DNA from: Pyrenophora tritici-repentis
Lineage: Eukaryota > Ascomycota > Dothideomycetes > Pleosporales > Pleosporaceae
NCBI RefSeq assembly: GCF_003171515.1
Contig: NC_089393.1
Location: 3,038,001-3,102,000 of the forward strand
Reading direction: 5' to 3'
Length of the DNA stretch: 64,000 nucleotides
Position numbers and translations under genes: made by a program. This document shows positions 1 to 12,015 of this stretch, piece after piece. The notes beneath the pieces are model-generated. The model ran no database searches. It was not told the origin of the DNA and saw only the letters and a list, made by a program, of their open reading frames with translations. Position 1 is the first letter of the stretch. Each line of letters opens with the position of its first letter.

Positions 1-82
1 ACCTATAGGAGTTTAAGCCCTACCTAGATAGGTAAGTGGGTCTAGGAGAGTGACCGGATTGAATTGATTGTTGCGGAGTCTA
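1..82 (+). mobile_element. Partial 162-bp hAT-type MITE (right part), cut by the window edge
   Basis: These bases match the right half of the 162-bp MITE found complete at 28953, 38175, 41538 and 54850, including the terminal inverted repeat ending TTGCGGAGTCTA at position 82. The left half lies outside the window, so the target duplication cannot be tested; the eight bases after the element are tttgtgac. Confidence 0.9.
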
Positions 83-1783
83 TTTGTGACCTCACCTTGG
101 AACCCTAGGGAAGGTGCCAACGACACGTACGACACGTTTGATTTCCATCCTTCCACTCTCACCTTATATGCACCCCGCTACACCTTGGTTCACGGATGTA
201 GCTAAGATGATTCCCGGGATTCAGATAGGAGCTTCGACAATCTAGTACGTCTCATCCAGAATTGCTTCGAAATTACCTTGATGCGATTGAGAAAAAGCCG
301 GGAAACGCGCCACCTGTCGTCGAAGCTAGGCATAACTCGACTCGCCTCATACAGAGATATCACATTCTCAGAGGCTGGAGAGCTGATAGGGGATGACTGC
401 TAATAAGACTGGATGACAAAGCTGTGCGACTGCCCAGAGACCCGGACTTGGTCAAGGAATTCTCGTCGTTGTGGACTGAGGGAATATACTCAATTTACTC
501 AATTTGGCAGCGACAGAACTCCACGAACGTCACCGGTTGCCTCTGCTCGATCAGGACAATGGATGCGCGTGAGGGATTTGGCAGCTTTTTGGCTTTCGGA
601 ACGCGAGCGTCGTCGGCCCCGTTTCGGCCGAGCAGATAAGAACAATCTCCAGACCATGGCCCCTTATCCCGAGCCATGTCCCGAATGCCGACCGTCCCCC
701 TGCTTTGCAGCGAGTTTCGTCAGGGTTCAGCGGCGACAACTCGCATCCGCAGACTGCGAACTTCAACCGCTCCTGCTCCGCACCCAAGTATCCTTCTCCA
801 CTGCCGTGAAAGGTAGACGGCCGGCATCTAGATTGGTCCGCGCAATTCCACCTTGACGCCGGAATCGCGATTGTTGGCCCCCACCAGCGCTCAGCCTCGT
901 GGTGGTGGATTACATGGCGCATCCACAGTCTTGTCTCAAGATGCCCCTCCCGATATTCGGAGTCGGGTCGGTGGTTGCAAAGTCATTTCTCTAAGGTCAC
1001 AGATGGCGACGCATACCCCGCGACTATAATGGAAGACTCCATGGCGATCTGCTGCATCAACACCATTCGTACATCGTGGCTTCCGGAGTCACGAATGAAG
1101 CTATTCGGAGCTTAGCGTACATGCTGCTAACTCCCCCCCCAGCTCCCAGCCTCGATTTACGTACATATTTGCTGTATCGGGCCATATAACCACGCGCTAG
1201 TGGAGCTACCATGGTGGCCCACAACCACAGACTACGCTACGGGCTTCTCGGCGAAGCTTTGTGAGTATCAAACGGGTAAGCTGGTGGTAGAGCTCCCCTG
1301 GCGCGTATTGAAGCTCACCCGCGCCATTGGATGTGACCCCGCACCCTCAGCGATGCGAAGATATTCCAAACATGACCGTCGTACCCGCCGGTGACATCGA
1401 CCAGCTGTCTAGGTGGGAACGCGGCATCACCAAGTGGGGAGGGCTGACCTGCGTGGATTGCGAGGATACCCAAGGACCAGAGGCTCAAAATAAGAAGTTT
1501 ATGATGGATACCCGACAGTATTTATATGACCCCTCACAACCCCTCAGTTGTCGACACAAACAAACCTCTTTTGTGCATAAGTCTCAGTATAGACATCTCC
1601 AATACACATCTACGTCACTTCGGCCCGCAAGAGGTATACCGACCCACGCGCCCCTCTTCCCCCCTGTAACGAATGGATTACTGACCTGCGTCAGGAATAC
1701 GTACTTGTCGGTTACTTGTGCCGCATTCTTATATATATCTCTCTTGAAGCCTCAATTGTTCTCTTGTCAGTTCAATATTCAAA
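83..1783. other. Intergenic region upstream of formate dehydrogenase
   Basis: No convincing gene is visible. Open frames of 60-240 codons occur on both strands but overlap one another, lack recognisable domains and show no intron or family match. A TATATATAT stretch near 1730-1739, about 45-55 bases before the dehydrogenase start codon, could be a TATA-like promoter element. Confidence 0.5.
1728..1741 (+). promoter_or_regulatory. TATA-like element upstream of formate dehydrogenase
   Basis: An alternating TA run lies 43-56 bases upstream of the ATG at 1784 and is followed by a CT-rich leader (ctctcttgaagcctc). Position and composition fit a fungal core promoter; there is no other support. Confidence 0.3.
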
Positions 1784-3224
1784 ATGGTATTTCTCCGCTC
1801 TGCTTCTCGCCTCGCGCGCCCTGCCACATCCCTCCTCAGCGCTCGCGCCGGACCACGATTGACATCGTCACTGCGACAACCGAATGCTTTCAGAACGCTG
1901 ACCGCGACTGCTTCACAACAGGGCAAAGTACTTCTCGTCCTTTACGATGTAAGTCTCAGATGTACCCATGTATACGCGACACATCTGACATGTGGACCAG
2001 GGTGGCATTCATGCCGAGCAGGAGCCCCAGCTGCTTGGAACGACGGAAAACGAGCTAGGCATCAGGAAATGGATTGAGGAACAGGGTCACGAACTTGTCA
2101 CGACCTCAAACAAGGAGGGTGAGAACTCAGAGTTCGACAAGCACCTCGTCGACGCAGAGGTCATCATCACCACACCGTACGTCAGAGCTACCCCGCAATG
2201 CCGCTAAGAGCCCCACAAGCACGCGCAACGGCACTAGTGCTGCAAACACGATCTGAACGAGCATGGGCTAATTCAACGATTGACAGATTCCACCCCGGTT
2301 ACCTCACCGCAGAGCGTCTTGCCAAGGCGAAGAAGCTCAAGCTCGCCGTTACCGCTGGTATTGGATCTGACCACGTCGACCTCAATGCCGCCAACAAGAC
2401 CAACGGCGGCATCACCGTCGCCGAGGTGACTGGCTCCAACGTCGTTTCAGTCGCCGAGCACGTGGTCATGACCATCCTGACTCTTGTCCGCAACTTTGTC
2501 CCCGCCCACGAGCAAATCGTCAAGGGCGAGTGGAACGTAGCCGAGGTGGCCAAGAACGAGTACGATCTCGAGAACAAGGTGGTCGGCACCGTGGCCGTCG
2601 GCCGCATTGGAGAGCGCGTGCTCCGCCGTCTCAAGCCCTTTGACTGCAAGGAGCTCCTCTACTTTGACTACCAGCCCCTGTCCCCCGAGAAGGAGAAGGA
2701 GATTGGCTGCCGCCGCGTAGAGAACCTCGAGGAGATGTTGGCTCAGTGCGATGTCGTCACCATCAACTGCCCACTCCACGAGAAGACACGCGGTCTCTTC
2801 AACAAGGACCTCATCTCCAAGATGAAGAAGGGCTCATGGCTGGTCAACACCGCCCGTGGTGCCATTGTCGTCAAGGAGGATGTTGCCCAGGCGCTCAAGG
2901 ATGGTCACCTCCGTGGATACGGTGGTGATGTCTGGTTCCCCCAGCCCGCTCCCAAGGACCACCCGCTCCGCTACGCCCAGAACCCATGGGGCGGAGGCAA
3001 CGCCATGGTTCCTCATATGTCTGGTACTTCGATCGATGCTCAGAAGGTTAGTCATGTCGACTTTTTTTGTACAAGCTTTTTACTGACTATTCCTCTAGCG
3101 ATACGCCGATGGCACCAAGGCTATCCTCGACGAGTACTTCTCCGGCCGCGAGAACTACAGACCAGAAGACTTGATCGTTCACAAGGGCGACTACGCCACC
3201 AAGGCATACGGTCAGCGCAAGTAG
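1784..3224 (+). CDS. FDH1: NAD-dependent formate dehydrogenase, probably mitochondrial
   Basis: This enzyme oxidises formate to CO2 while reducing NAD+ (D-2-hydroxyacid dehydrogenase superfamily). I read four exons: 1784-1948, 2001-2176, 2287-3046 and 3099-3224, giving 408 residues. All junctions are GT..AG and the phases agree. The first 45 or so residues are rich in Arg, Ser, Ala and Leu and lack acidic residues, like a mitochondrial presequence. Visible landmarks are the dinucleotide-binding loop GTVAVGRIG near residue 213, VNTARG, the FDH-specific PQPAPKDHP near 331, and PHMSGTS near 356, which carries the catalytic His. In the family an Asn, an Arg and a Gln-His pair act in hydride transfer. 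Length and motifs fit a complete, functional enzyme. The ATG at 1784 is chosen because it gives the leader and an intact family N-terminus. Its neighbours suggest no operon-like linkage. Confidence 0.95.
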
Positions 3225-3750
3225 AAGCAGTCGTTTTCTGAGGCAGCTCCTTGCACATTTTGAGCGATTTCCAGAGATTTTCCTTGTTGGTTTCAGGGCT
3301 TGGATGGGCATTTTTGGCCTGCTTATGTATATGAATATATTTATGACTTCAATTTGGTGTAGTTATGCGGTGATGGTGGAGTTGATATTCACGTGTTCTG
3401 TAAATATTGGTAACACCTGGGTGTCATATAATAGTGGACATAGTAGTGTACAGAGGTCACTGTAGTCGCTAGATACGACTGTTAGCGCTTAACTACCCAC
3501 ACTGTCAATTATTCTACGACACTTTGGTGCACGTGTTCTGAGATGGTATTGGTAAGCAACAGTGTACATGTATTTGCGGGGATGGTTGTGTAACCGTCTA
3601 TACTAATCTATCCGCTGTCTATGTTGTGACCTGTATGACAAATCAGTGTCATCTCCCGGTGGTATTGGGTTGCGTTGCGGCGATGCAATGCGGTAAGGAT
3701 AATAGTGAAATTAAAAAGCAGTGTGATGTAAAAAAAAGAGCAATACGCTC
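3225..3750. other. Intergenic region, convergent 3' ends
   Basis: It lies between the formate dehydrogenase stop and the stop of the minus-strand membrane-protein gene. It should hold both 3' untranslated regions. An A-run (aaaaaaaga) lies at about 3730-3738. I see no gene or repeat. Confidence 0.5.
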
Positions 3751-4386
3751 TCAACGATGCCGTGACAGAGACCTCCGTCGCTCATCCTCATGCTCGTCTT
3801 CACTGTCGTCCTTGAAGCCCTCCTCAAGATCCCGGCCTAACCGTCTCTCCTCCTCCATCATGCTTCTCCGCTGCTCCAGCGCCTCTCTCCGCCTCTCGTC
3901 AATGGGGTCAAATCCCACCATACCCTCGCCCTCCTCGTCGTCAAAGAGGTCGTCTTCGTGCTGGCCACTGCCATCCACCACGGCGCGCTGTCTCCCCCAC
4001 GTGGACGGGACGAAGAGGTTGTACAGCGCATCCGAGACTTGGGTGCGCCATGAGGTAGGGAATTCGGCGGCGGCGACAGCGGCAGACATGGGCAAGTACT
4101 GGCTATAGCGACTGCGGTGGCGGCGGATAAAAGGGAGGAGGATTAGGGCTAGTAGGGCGTAGAGGATGGCGGCTAGGAAGAGTGGGATCAAGATTGTCTG
4201 AGGGAATATGTTCGTGTCAGCTACAGTCGCGGTCGGTCGGTCGGTCGGTCGCGGCTTCCCTCCCAATCCCCCAACAGAATAGAACACATGACGAGCAGCC
4301 CTCACCGCCTACCGCGACGAGAAATGCATGCCTGACAGCTGTCAGTGACTGACCTTGAGGAAGCTCGAGTGCGCAGAGCCGGCCAT
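3751..4386 (-). CDS. Conserved fungal single-pass membrane protein of unknown function
   Basis: I read two exons on the minus strand: 4386-4354 and 4197-3751, joined across a 156-bp GT..AG intron, giving 159 residues. This model replaces a longer open frame that reads into the intron. Residues about 12-31 form one hydrophobic segment (ILIPLFLAAILYALLALILL), followed at once by the basic stretch RRHRSRYSQYLP, which suggests a cytosolic C-terminus. The remainder is strongly acidic, then charged and helical (EEEGEGMVGFD, REALEQRRSMMEEERRL), and ends in an RRRSLSRHR tail. I recall similar small proteins with an RHSRYSQYLP-type motif in other ascomycetes, but know no function. The gene diverges from the formin and may share its promoter region. 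Confidence 0.75.
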
Positions 4387-5187
4387 GACTTGGGTTGCAT
4401 GTGCTAGCGAAGAGTGCGATGATGAGTGTATGATAGCGCGCGTCCGGCGTCTTATCAACAACTAGGCAGGGACGCGTGTGCGTGATGGTTAGTCCGAGTG
4501 CGAGTGAAGTCGGCAGTCGTGGGTGTTGTTGCGCCAAGTGGCTTGCGTATGCTGCGGAGCTGGCTGCGCCACAGGGAGGAGTAGTTTGCAGAAAAGAGAT
4601 GGGATCTGTATGGGGAAAATGAGAGTCGCGTCCTGGCAGCATGCACATGGGCTAGGGGGGGGGGGGGGCGTTCACACGGGCATGGCGCCACTACACACAT
4701 GCACAGACTGCAGACACACAGACACACTTGGGCGCACGTCTCAGGAGAAAGTCTCGGCCTATGCAGGGTGTGGTCGAGAACTGGCGTGTTCTGTGTGGTC
4801 GCAGTCGGGCAGTCGGAGTTGGGCAGTGAAACTCAAGTGGAGGCCTTCTCTTACGACTGCGACGTCTCCCTCAACTGACACTTGGACATGCGGTCACGGT
4901 AGTGGTACATGTCCCAGTCGTGGTAGTAGTCACACAGGAGGGCGCTAGCATTCGGCAACCTCCCGACTCTCTTGCATTGCAATCCCCAAACCCCCTCCCA
5001 TAGGGATTCATTGCAGTTGTTGCTGCACACTCCAACCCCCGCACGCTCGTTTCAGGATTAGACATCTCGGTTGCTGTACACTTTAGCCACGGTTTCTGGT
5101 GGCGCCGCATTGAAGCAGCCGGCATCGCAGGACAGGCTCAGTCTTGTTCGCGTTGGGCGCGCGCAGCAGACGTTCCTTTTGGTAGGC
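4387..5187. promoter_or_regulatory. Divergent intergenic region between membrane protein and formin
   Basis: About 800 bases separate two divergent start codons. A run of about 13 G residues at 4656-4668 and a CA/AC-rich stretch (acacacatgcacagactgcagacacacagacacac) at about 4690-4730 stand out. The reading frame of the formin stays open upstream to 5071, but the codons before 5188 do not look like formin. No upstream reading frame is convincing. Confidence 0.4.
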
Positions 5188-8100
5188 ATGGATGGCAAGG
5201 GTCGGCAATCCTCCGCCGGCAAGTTCTTCGGACGACGTCTGCACAAGGACAAAGAGAAGCAGGCGGGTGAGGCCAAGCACAGCACCACATCATCCATCGA
5301 CAGCCCCCCCGGCAGTGCCTATGGCTCGCAGTCGTCACGTCACTCAGCTCGACACTCCATCGGCGGCGCCTCGATAGACCAGCGGCCCGTGTCCATGACT
5401 GCCGAGGGCATCTTTGCGCGCGCAGGCCCCATATCATCCATCGACTCCCCCCGAGACGACGCAAGCAATAGCGGCGAACCGCTCCCACACCACCTGAACA
5501 AGGGCGGCGGCGACTTCCACCAGTACCCCGTCTTCACCGCGCCCACGATGCCGCCCCAAGGGTACCAATCCCACCAATCCACACAGGGGCCGCCGCGCCC
5601 GCCGCCACACTCCAACGGCACCACTATTGCCTCGAGTAACCCCGGCGACCGCGGCGTCTCGATGCAGCAATGGGGTCAGCGCGGTAGCAGCAGGGACGGC
5701 AGCTACTCGTACTATGCCCCAACCGACTCGTCCAACAACACACGCGCCTCGTCCGACCAGGCGAGTCTGTACAGCAACAATTCCACGACGCGCACCAGCA
5801 ACGTCTTCTACCCCCCGAACCCATCCCAGACCACAATCTCCTCGATAGGCCTCGATGCCGGCAGTCTCCTCCCCACGGCCGTCTCCACCCCACGCGACTC
5901 GCACCGCCACCTGCTGCACTACAATGCCTCGTCGCCGTCGTCGTCGACGGCCTCGTTTCCGCAAAACACGCTCAGCATCCAACGGCCGCCCGACCATATT
6001 GTTGAAAAGGAGTTCATGAACCTCATGGTGAAGCGCGGATGGAAGAGCTTACCCGAACAGGCCCGGCGCCAGATGGAGGCTTACAAGATCGATAAGAAGT
6101 GGACCCTTGTGTATCAGGACAAGCTGGCCGAGTTCAAGCACGAGGAGAAGAAGCGGCAGACGCAGCGGTTGACATATGGCGGCGGTGGTAACGGCACCCA
6201 GGACATTCTCATCCGCGCCGAAGAGGAGGGTTCGCCCGAGTGGTACGTCAAGAAGGTCATGGACAACTCCATCACCATCAAGCAAATGTCGAGTTTGGAG
6301 ATTAGTCTCCGAACCCAGCCCATTGCGTGGGTCAGAGGCTTTATCGAGGCGCAGGGTCAGATTGCGCTTACGAATGTCCTGGCAAAAATCAACCGCAGGA
6401 AGGGGACCGGCCCCGCACCCCCTCCCAGTGTCATGGCCCAGAGGGCGGAAAACGACGTCGAGCGCGAATACGAAATAATAAAGTGCTTAAAGGCGCTGAT
6501 GAATAACAAGTACGGTGCCGATAACGCCTTGAACTATCCCTCCATCATACAGGCTCTCTGTGGATCGTTAATATCCTCACGACTCAACACACGAAAGCTC
6601 GTCTCCGATGTCCTGACTTTCTTGTGTCATTGGGGAAACGGAAGTGGGCACGAAAAAGTGCTGCAGTCTCTCGACAACCTCAAATCACAGTATGGCGAAA
6701 GCAGCCGGTTCGACGCATGGATGCGCGTTGTTGAGGTCACGGTTGACGGCCGTGGCAAGATGGGCTCTATGGTCGGCGCCTCAGATGAAGTGCGCAGTGG
6801 AGGTATCGGCGTGGAGAACCTCCTCATGGAATATGCCATTGCGACTCTCTTCCTCATCAACATGGTGGTGGATGCGCCAGAGCGTGACCTCCAGCTCAGG
6901 ATGCATGTCCGGGCCCAGTTCACCGCATGCGGTATCAAGCGCATCTTCAACAAGATGGAAGGCTTCCAGTACGATGTCATCGACAAGCAGATCGAGCACT
7001 ACTTGGACAATGAAGCTGTTGATTATGAACTCTTCCTCGAAAAGGAGAACAGTTCCATGGTGGACAGCGTCGAGGGCGAGACCAAGGATCTCAATGATCC
7101 AACTCAAATCGCAGAGGCCATCATGAGCAAGATCAAGGACACTCGGGCGCAAGACTATTTCACCTCGGCCATGCAGCACTTGCTGCTTATGCGTGATACC
7201 GAAAGCGAAGATCGGTTGAGAATGTTCCAACTTGTGGATCAAATGCTGAGCTACGTGGCTATGGACCGCCGACTGCCAGACATGGATCTCAAGCAGAGTC
7301 TGAACTTTACTGTCCAGTCTTTGCTCGACAAGCTCTACACCGACTCCGAGGCCCGCCAGGTTCGCGATGAAGCGGTCGAAGCACGACAGATTGCAGACTC
7401 GGCCATTGCAGAACGTGATGAGATGAAAGCGCAGCTGGCGTTGGGTGCAGATGGCCTGGTATCGAAGCTGCAAAAGCAACTGGAAGAGCAGGAACGCATC
7501 ATCGAGCTTCGTGGCAGACAAGTCGAACAGATGAAATCGGAGCTTTCGGAAATGCAACGCATCCGGGCGCAAGAACTGCAGCGCAACGAGCTGGAGACGC
7601 GTGAGCTGTACTTGATGCTTAGAGATGCTCAAGATGTCGCAGCGTCGGCGGCGAAGAAGTCTGGTAAGGACGGGCTCGCTACCACTGACCCAGCACAGAT
7701 GCAGGGAATCATGGACCGCGAACGACTGATGAACCGACTGGAGATCCAACTGCAAAGAGCCAGGACACAGGCCACCCTTGAGGGCAGGACGCTGCAGATG
7801 CAACCTAGCGAGAAGCTTAGGGAACTGCGAGAAAAGATGGAGGGCGAGCCCGGCATGAACGAGCAGAGTTACGGCGGTCTTGAGCCAAGCTCGTTTGGTT
7901 CGGTGCGCGCCAAGAGTGGAGTGCCGCGCAGAAAGCCACTCCCTGGCCTCCCTGGAGAAATTGGTGAAGATATGGAAATGTCAGAATTGGATGACGATGA
8001 TGTTGTTATCGAGAAGCCACGGCTCGTCCAGATGCACAAGCCCAAACTCAGCTCATCGGCAGCCAACGCGCTCATGGCAGATCTTGCTTCAAATGTCAAG

Positions 8101-10575
8101 CGGTATGATGACTCTGATGCGGAGGGCGAGGGTGTTACAACAGGACCATCACAACCAAGTCTCAACTCGGACTCCCCAAAGACGCCTGGTTCGACCGATG
8201 CGCCAAAAGCCAACATTCCACCACCGCCTCCGCCACCTCCTGGGGCACTGGGTTTCTCTGCGAATATACCCCCTCCACCGCCGATGCCCGGCGCGAATGG
8301 ACCACCTCCTCCACCTCCTCCGCCACCGCCGCCAGGCAAGCTCGGCTTCAAGGCCGGAATCCCTCCGCCGCCTCCCATGCCGGGAGATGGCAGTATGCCA
8401 CCTCCGCCTCCACCGCCGCCGCCAATGCCGGGCGCGAAACGTCCCGGCTTCATGCCCAAAGCGCCTGGTTTCGGTGCCGCCCAGCAATTTGCTCTTTCTG
8501 GACCCCGTCCCAAGAAGAAGCTCAAGGCTCTCCATTGGGACAAGGTCGATCAGCCGACTACTACCGTGTGGGCCACGCGTGGTCTCACATCGGAAGAGAA
8601 GGAGGAGAAGTACCAAGAGCTGGCGCGGAAGGGTGTCCTGGAAGAAGTCGAGAAGCTCTTCTTGGCCAAGGAAATCAAGGCGATTGGCAAGAAGTCTGGA
8701 AAAAAGGACGACAAGAAGCAAATCATCTCGCGCGACCTTATGCACAACTTCCAGATCAGCATGGCCAAGTTCTCGTCGTATGCTGTTGAGGATGTTGTCC
8801 GGATGATTATCCACTGTGACCCCAAGATCTTGGATGATCCGGTTACCATGGAGTTCCTCCAAAAGAACGATTTCTGTGATATCCCGGATAACACCGCGAA
8901 ACTCATGGCGCCATACTCCAAGGACTGGACTGGACCCAATGCCAGTGAAAGTAAGCGTGAGCAGGATCCTAACGAGCTGACTAGGGAGGATCAAATATAT
9001 CTCTTCACGGCTTACGAACTACATCACTACTGGAAGAGTAGGATGAGGGCTCTTGCGCTCACTCGCACATTCCAGACCGATTACGATGAAATCTCCGCCA
9101 AGCTGCTGGAGATATCACGCGTGTCCGAAAGCTTGAGGGATTCGACTAGTTTGATTAGTGTTCTTGGTCTCATTCTTGATATTGGTAACTTCATGAACGA
9201 CGCGAACAAGCAAGCCAGTGGATTCAAGCTCTCCACCCTTGGTCGACTGGGTATGCTCAAGGATGACAGGAACGAGTCGACATTTGCCGATGTGGTCGAA
9301 AGGATTGTTCGCAACCAGTACTCCGGATGGGAAGGCTTCACGGACGAGATCAGCGGCGTTATTACGGCGCAAAAGATCAACGTCGAGCAACTCCAGACGG
9401 ATGCCAAGAAGTACATTGACAACATCAAAAACGTGCAGATGTCGCTCGACTCTGGTAACTTGTCTGATCCGACAAAGTTCCACCCTGAAGACAAGGTCTC
9501 CATTGTTGTCCAAAGAAATATGAAGGAGGCGAGACGGAAGGCGGAGCAATTGCAGGTGTTCCTCGAGGATATGCAGAAGAGTTATGATGACATTATGGCG
9601 TTTTACGGAGAAGACCCAAGTGATGATAGCTCGAGGAGGGATTTCTTTGCGAAGCTGGCCAATTTCGTACAAGAGTGGAAGGTGAGTCAGCATATATTTG
9701 CGCGATTGCTTTTGTTTGTTTCTGCTTGCTAACAAACATTCCAGAAATCCAAGGAAAAAAATACCGCCCTCGAAGAACAACACCGCCGCAACGAAATCTC
9801 CATGCGCCGCAAACAAGCACAAAACACAAACCCCCTCTCTCCCAACGCGCTATCAGACTCCGACGCACCCAAATCACCCGCCTCCACCGGCGCCATGGAC
9901 GACTTACTCCAGAAACTGCGGGCTGCCAAACCAGAAGCAAGAGACCAGCGTGACCGCCGTCGCCGTGCGCGCTTAAAGGACAAACACCAGGTGCGCGTGG
10001 CTAGTGGCCAGAAGATGCCCGAGATTGGCGTCAACATGGGCGATGGCAGCGGCGCTGAAGGAGCGGCTGACGGAGAGGATGAACAGCGCAATAAGTTACT
10101 AAGCCCCATGAGCGAAACTGCAGATAGCGAGGCTAGTAGCGTCGCCCCCAGCACCACCGCAGCAGCCAGTACAACAGCAGCAGAAGCAGACATCGCCGAC
10201 CGTGCGGCCGCTATGCTAGAAGGCCTTCAATCCGGCGCCAGCCTCAACAAAGACGGCAGCCTCAGCGTCCGTCGCCGACGCGAAAGCGCAGATACGGAAC
10301 GTCAACGGAGACGTAATCGTCGTAATCAAGCGTCCTCTGTTAAGGGGGATGAAACTGCTGGGCCGATGAGCCCCGCTATACCCGAGGAAGGCGGTGGAGA
10401 CGCTGGCGAGGGCGATAGTACAATGGAGGGAGCGAGTATGTTGGATGATACGGCGGCGGATGAGGTGGGTAGGGATAGAGTTGCGTCTGGCGAGCCGCAG
10501 ACGCCTGTTACCGTTGTTCATCCGCCTAGTCCGGAGGCCAAGGCGAGGGATTTACCTACGCCACCGCCGGAGTAG
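5188..10575 (+). CDS. sepA: Formin (SepA/Bni1 type) actin nucleator
   Basis: This is a cytoskeletal protein that nucleates and elongates actin filaments at septa and hyphal tips under Rho GTPase control. Exons are 5188-9681 and 9745-10575, with a 63-bp intron, giving 1774 residues, the usual Bni1/SepA size. In order: a Ser-rich N-terminus; a GTPase-binding/FH3 (armadillo) region at about 268-711; a coiled coil at about 718-811; a proline-rich FH1 at about 1010-1085 with several runs of 5-9 prolines that would bind profilin; an FH2 domain at about 1105-1485 starting KKKLKALHWDKV; and a diaphanous autoregulatory motif MDDLLQKL near 1549 followed by the basic RDRRRRARLKDK. These elements imply normal autoinhibition. 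I chose the ATG at 5188 (MDGKGRQSSAGKFFGRR) over the open-frame start at 5071, because the basic N-terminus begins there and the upstream codons look like leader. No damage is seen. Confidence 0.95.
9682..9744 (+). other. Intron of the formin gene
   Basis: The 63-bp intron starts GTGAGT and ends CATTCCAG, with a likely branch site GCTAAC about 15 bases before the acceptor. It separates the end of FH2 from the autoregulatory tail. Without splicing the protein would end a few codons into the intron and lose its autoinhibitory motif. Confidence 0.85.
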
Positions 10576-11550
10576 TTGTTGTGGTGGTGAATAGAGGGTT
10601 TTCTTTTGGGTGTTGGTTGGATGGATGTATGGGAGGGTTGGTTGGATTGGATTGAATTGGCATGGCAGGGGGAAATGGAGATGCGTGGTGGGTGGGATAG
10701 GTGGGTGGGATGGGATGCGTCGTTCCGCATGCATGCACAAGAGAATACGTAACACTATAGCATGGCTTTTTTTCTGTCTGTTACTGTTACTTCGATACCC
10801 GCATGGTTTTTCAAATATGTACTTTTTTGGATTATGAATGGATATTGTTGTATGAAACATGACACGAGAATAAATAAAAATGCATGGTGAGTTTGTGATA
10901 TTGTGATGTTTGGGTGCTTGGAGGTTGGAGGTTGAGTGGTCTAGGGATAGAGTTTGGGGTTTGGGGTTGTTATAGTGTGAGGTGTGAGGTGGGGTGGGTG
11001 TAGGTAAAGAGATTATAGAACACGCTCTATCTATACAATCATAGCGGGTTTGGTACGGTAAGATACATTGTAGTTGAATGTCGCCTTGTTCTCTCAGTTA
11101 GAACGTGTTTAGTCGTGCCTCCTTTTGTGTGCTGGACTACCATTCATCGTTTGGGTTGAATATCATCGAAAACCTCCAGGTTAACCATCTTTGTCTATAA
11201 CGCTATTATTAGCTGGCGCGAAACTAAGCAGGATACAATCTGTTATGGTTTGGGAGCGGTAGTTTTGGGGAGTTTTGAGCTGCATCATGATATCAAACTG
11301 ATGGTGAATAGAATAATGATTAAGAAAGAGATAATAGGGGTGAGGATAATAGTGGTGAAGAAGGAGTAGACTATAACTTGTTTACTCGTGTCTCAATTTG
11401 GTTCAGCTTGTCCACCCTACGCATCCTTGGCGTATCAGATTGGCAAACCAGTGACTACATCCTATTGACGAGAGCTTTACCAAGCTCATCTACACTTGCC
11501 CCGGACTACCTAAACTCCATCAAAGAAGATGATGGCGAAGAAAGAGTAGA
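10576..11550. other. Intergenic region with degenerate local repeats
   Basis: It contains the formin 3' end, G/T-rich stretches near 10605-10700 and 10900-11000, and imperfect copies of a motif like gaagaaagagtagactatgac at about 11350-11380 and 11530-11560, with a third partial copy just inside the transporter's 3' end at about 11615. The repeats suggest small local duplications next to the transporter's 3' end. No gene is seen. Confidence 0.45.
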
Positions 11551-11771
11551 CTATGACCCGTTCACTCGCATCTTCCCCCTGTTTAACCGAACCGCCCAAA
11601 CTCCGTCAAACAAGATGATGGTGAAGAAGGAGAAGACAAGACTACCCCCAAACACAAGACTATGATACGTCCACGCGTTTCTCGGGTTCAAGCTGGCGAC
11701 CTGGCAAACGATAGCCCACGGCAAGACGTACAGGATATTCGATGCGAGAGATTGGTACAAATACCACCTAG

Positions 11772-12006
11772 TGTTAGAACAAGGTCTCCTCTGGTGGTAT
11801 GACTACCATAGGCGACCGAGTAGAGGTACGAAAGGTAACCCTGTATTGGATTGAACTTCACTAAGAGCTATTGTTCTATCTACTTGTTGTTATGATGATC
11901 TTAGGACGTACATGACAGATCATCATTCCGCGTCGGTCCTTCTGCTCGGGCTTACTCCACGAACCTCACCTCGCCGACCTGGACTGAACCTAACATATTC
12001 TTAACA
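11772..12006 (-). repeat. Copia-1 3' LTR
   Basis: The 235-bp terminal repeat begins TGTTAGAAC and ends CTTAACA on the plus strand. It is the downstream LTR because the element is transcribed on the minus strand. Confidence 0.95.
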
Positions 12007-12015
12007 CTCCCCCTC
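12007..12015 (-). other. Copia-1 polypurine tract
   Basis: On the minus strand GAGGGGGAG directly precedes the LTR. It should prime plus-strand DNA synthesis. The stop codon of the polyprotein (12014-12016) overlaps it. Confidence 0.85.

Noticed and set aside
413..922. Overlapping open frames on both strands upstream of formate dehydrogenase
   Set aside because: They overlap each other, lack domains and splice signals, and their composition is not protein-like.
5434..5997. Long antisense frames inside the formin gene, including Gly-rich and Arg-rich ones
   Set aside because: They are shadows of Ser/Pro-rich formin codons. The Gly-rich frame at 7869-8543 mirrors the FH1 prolines.
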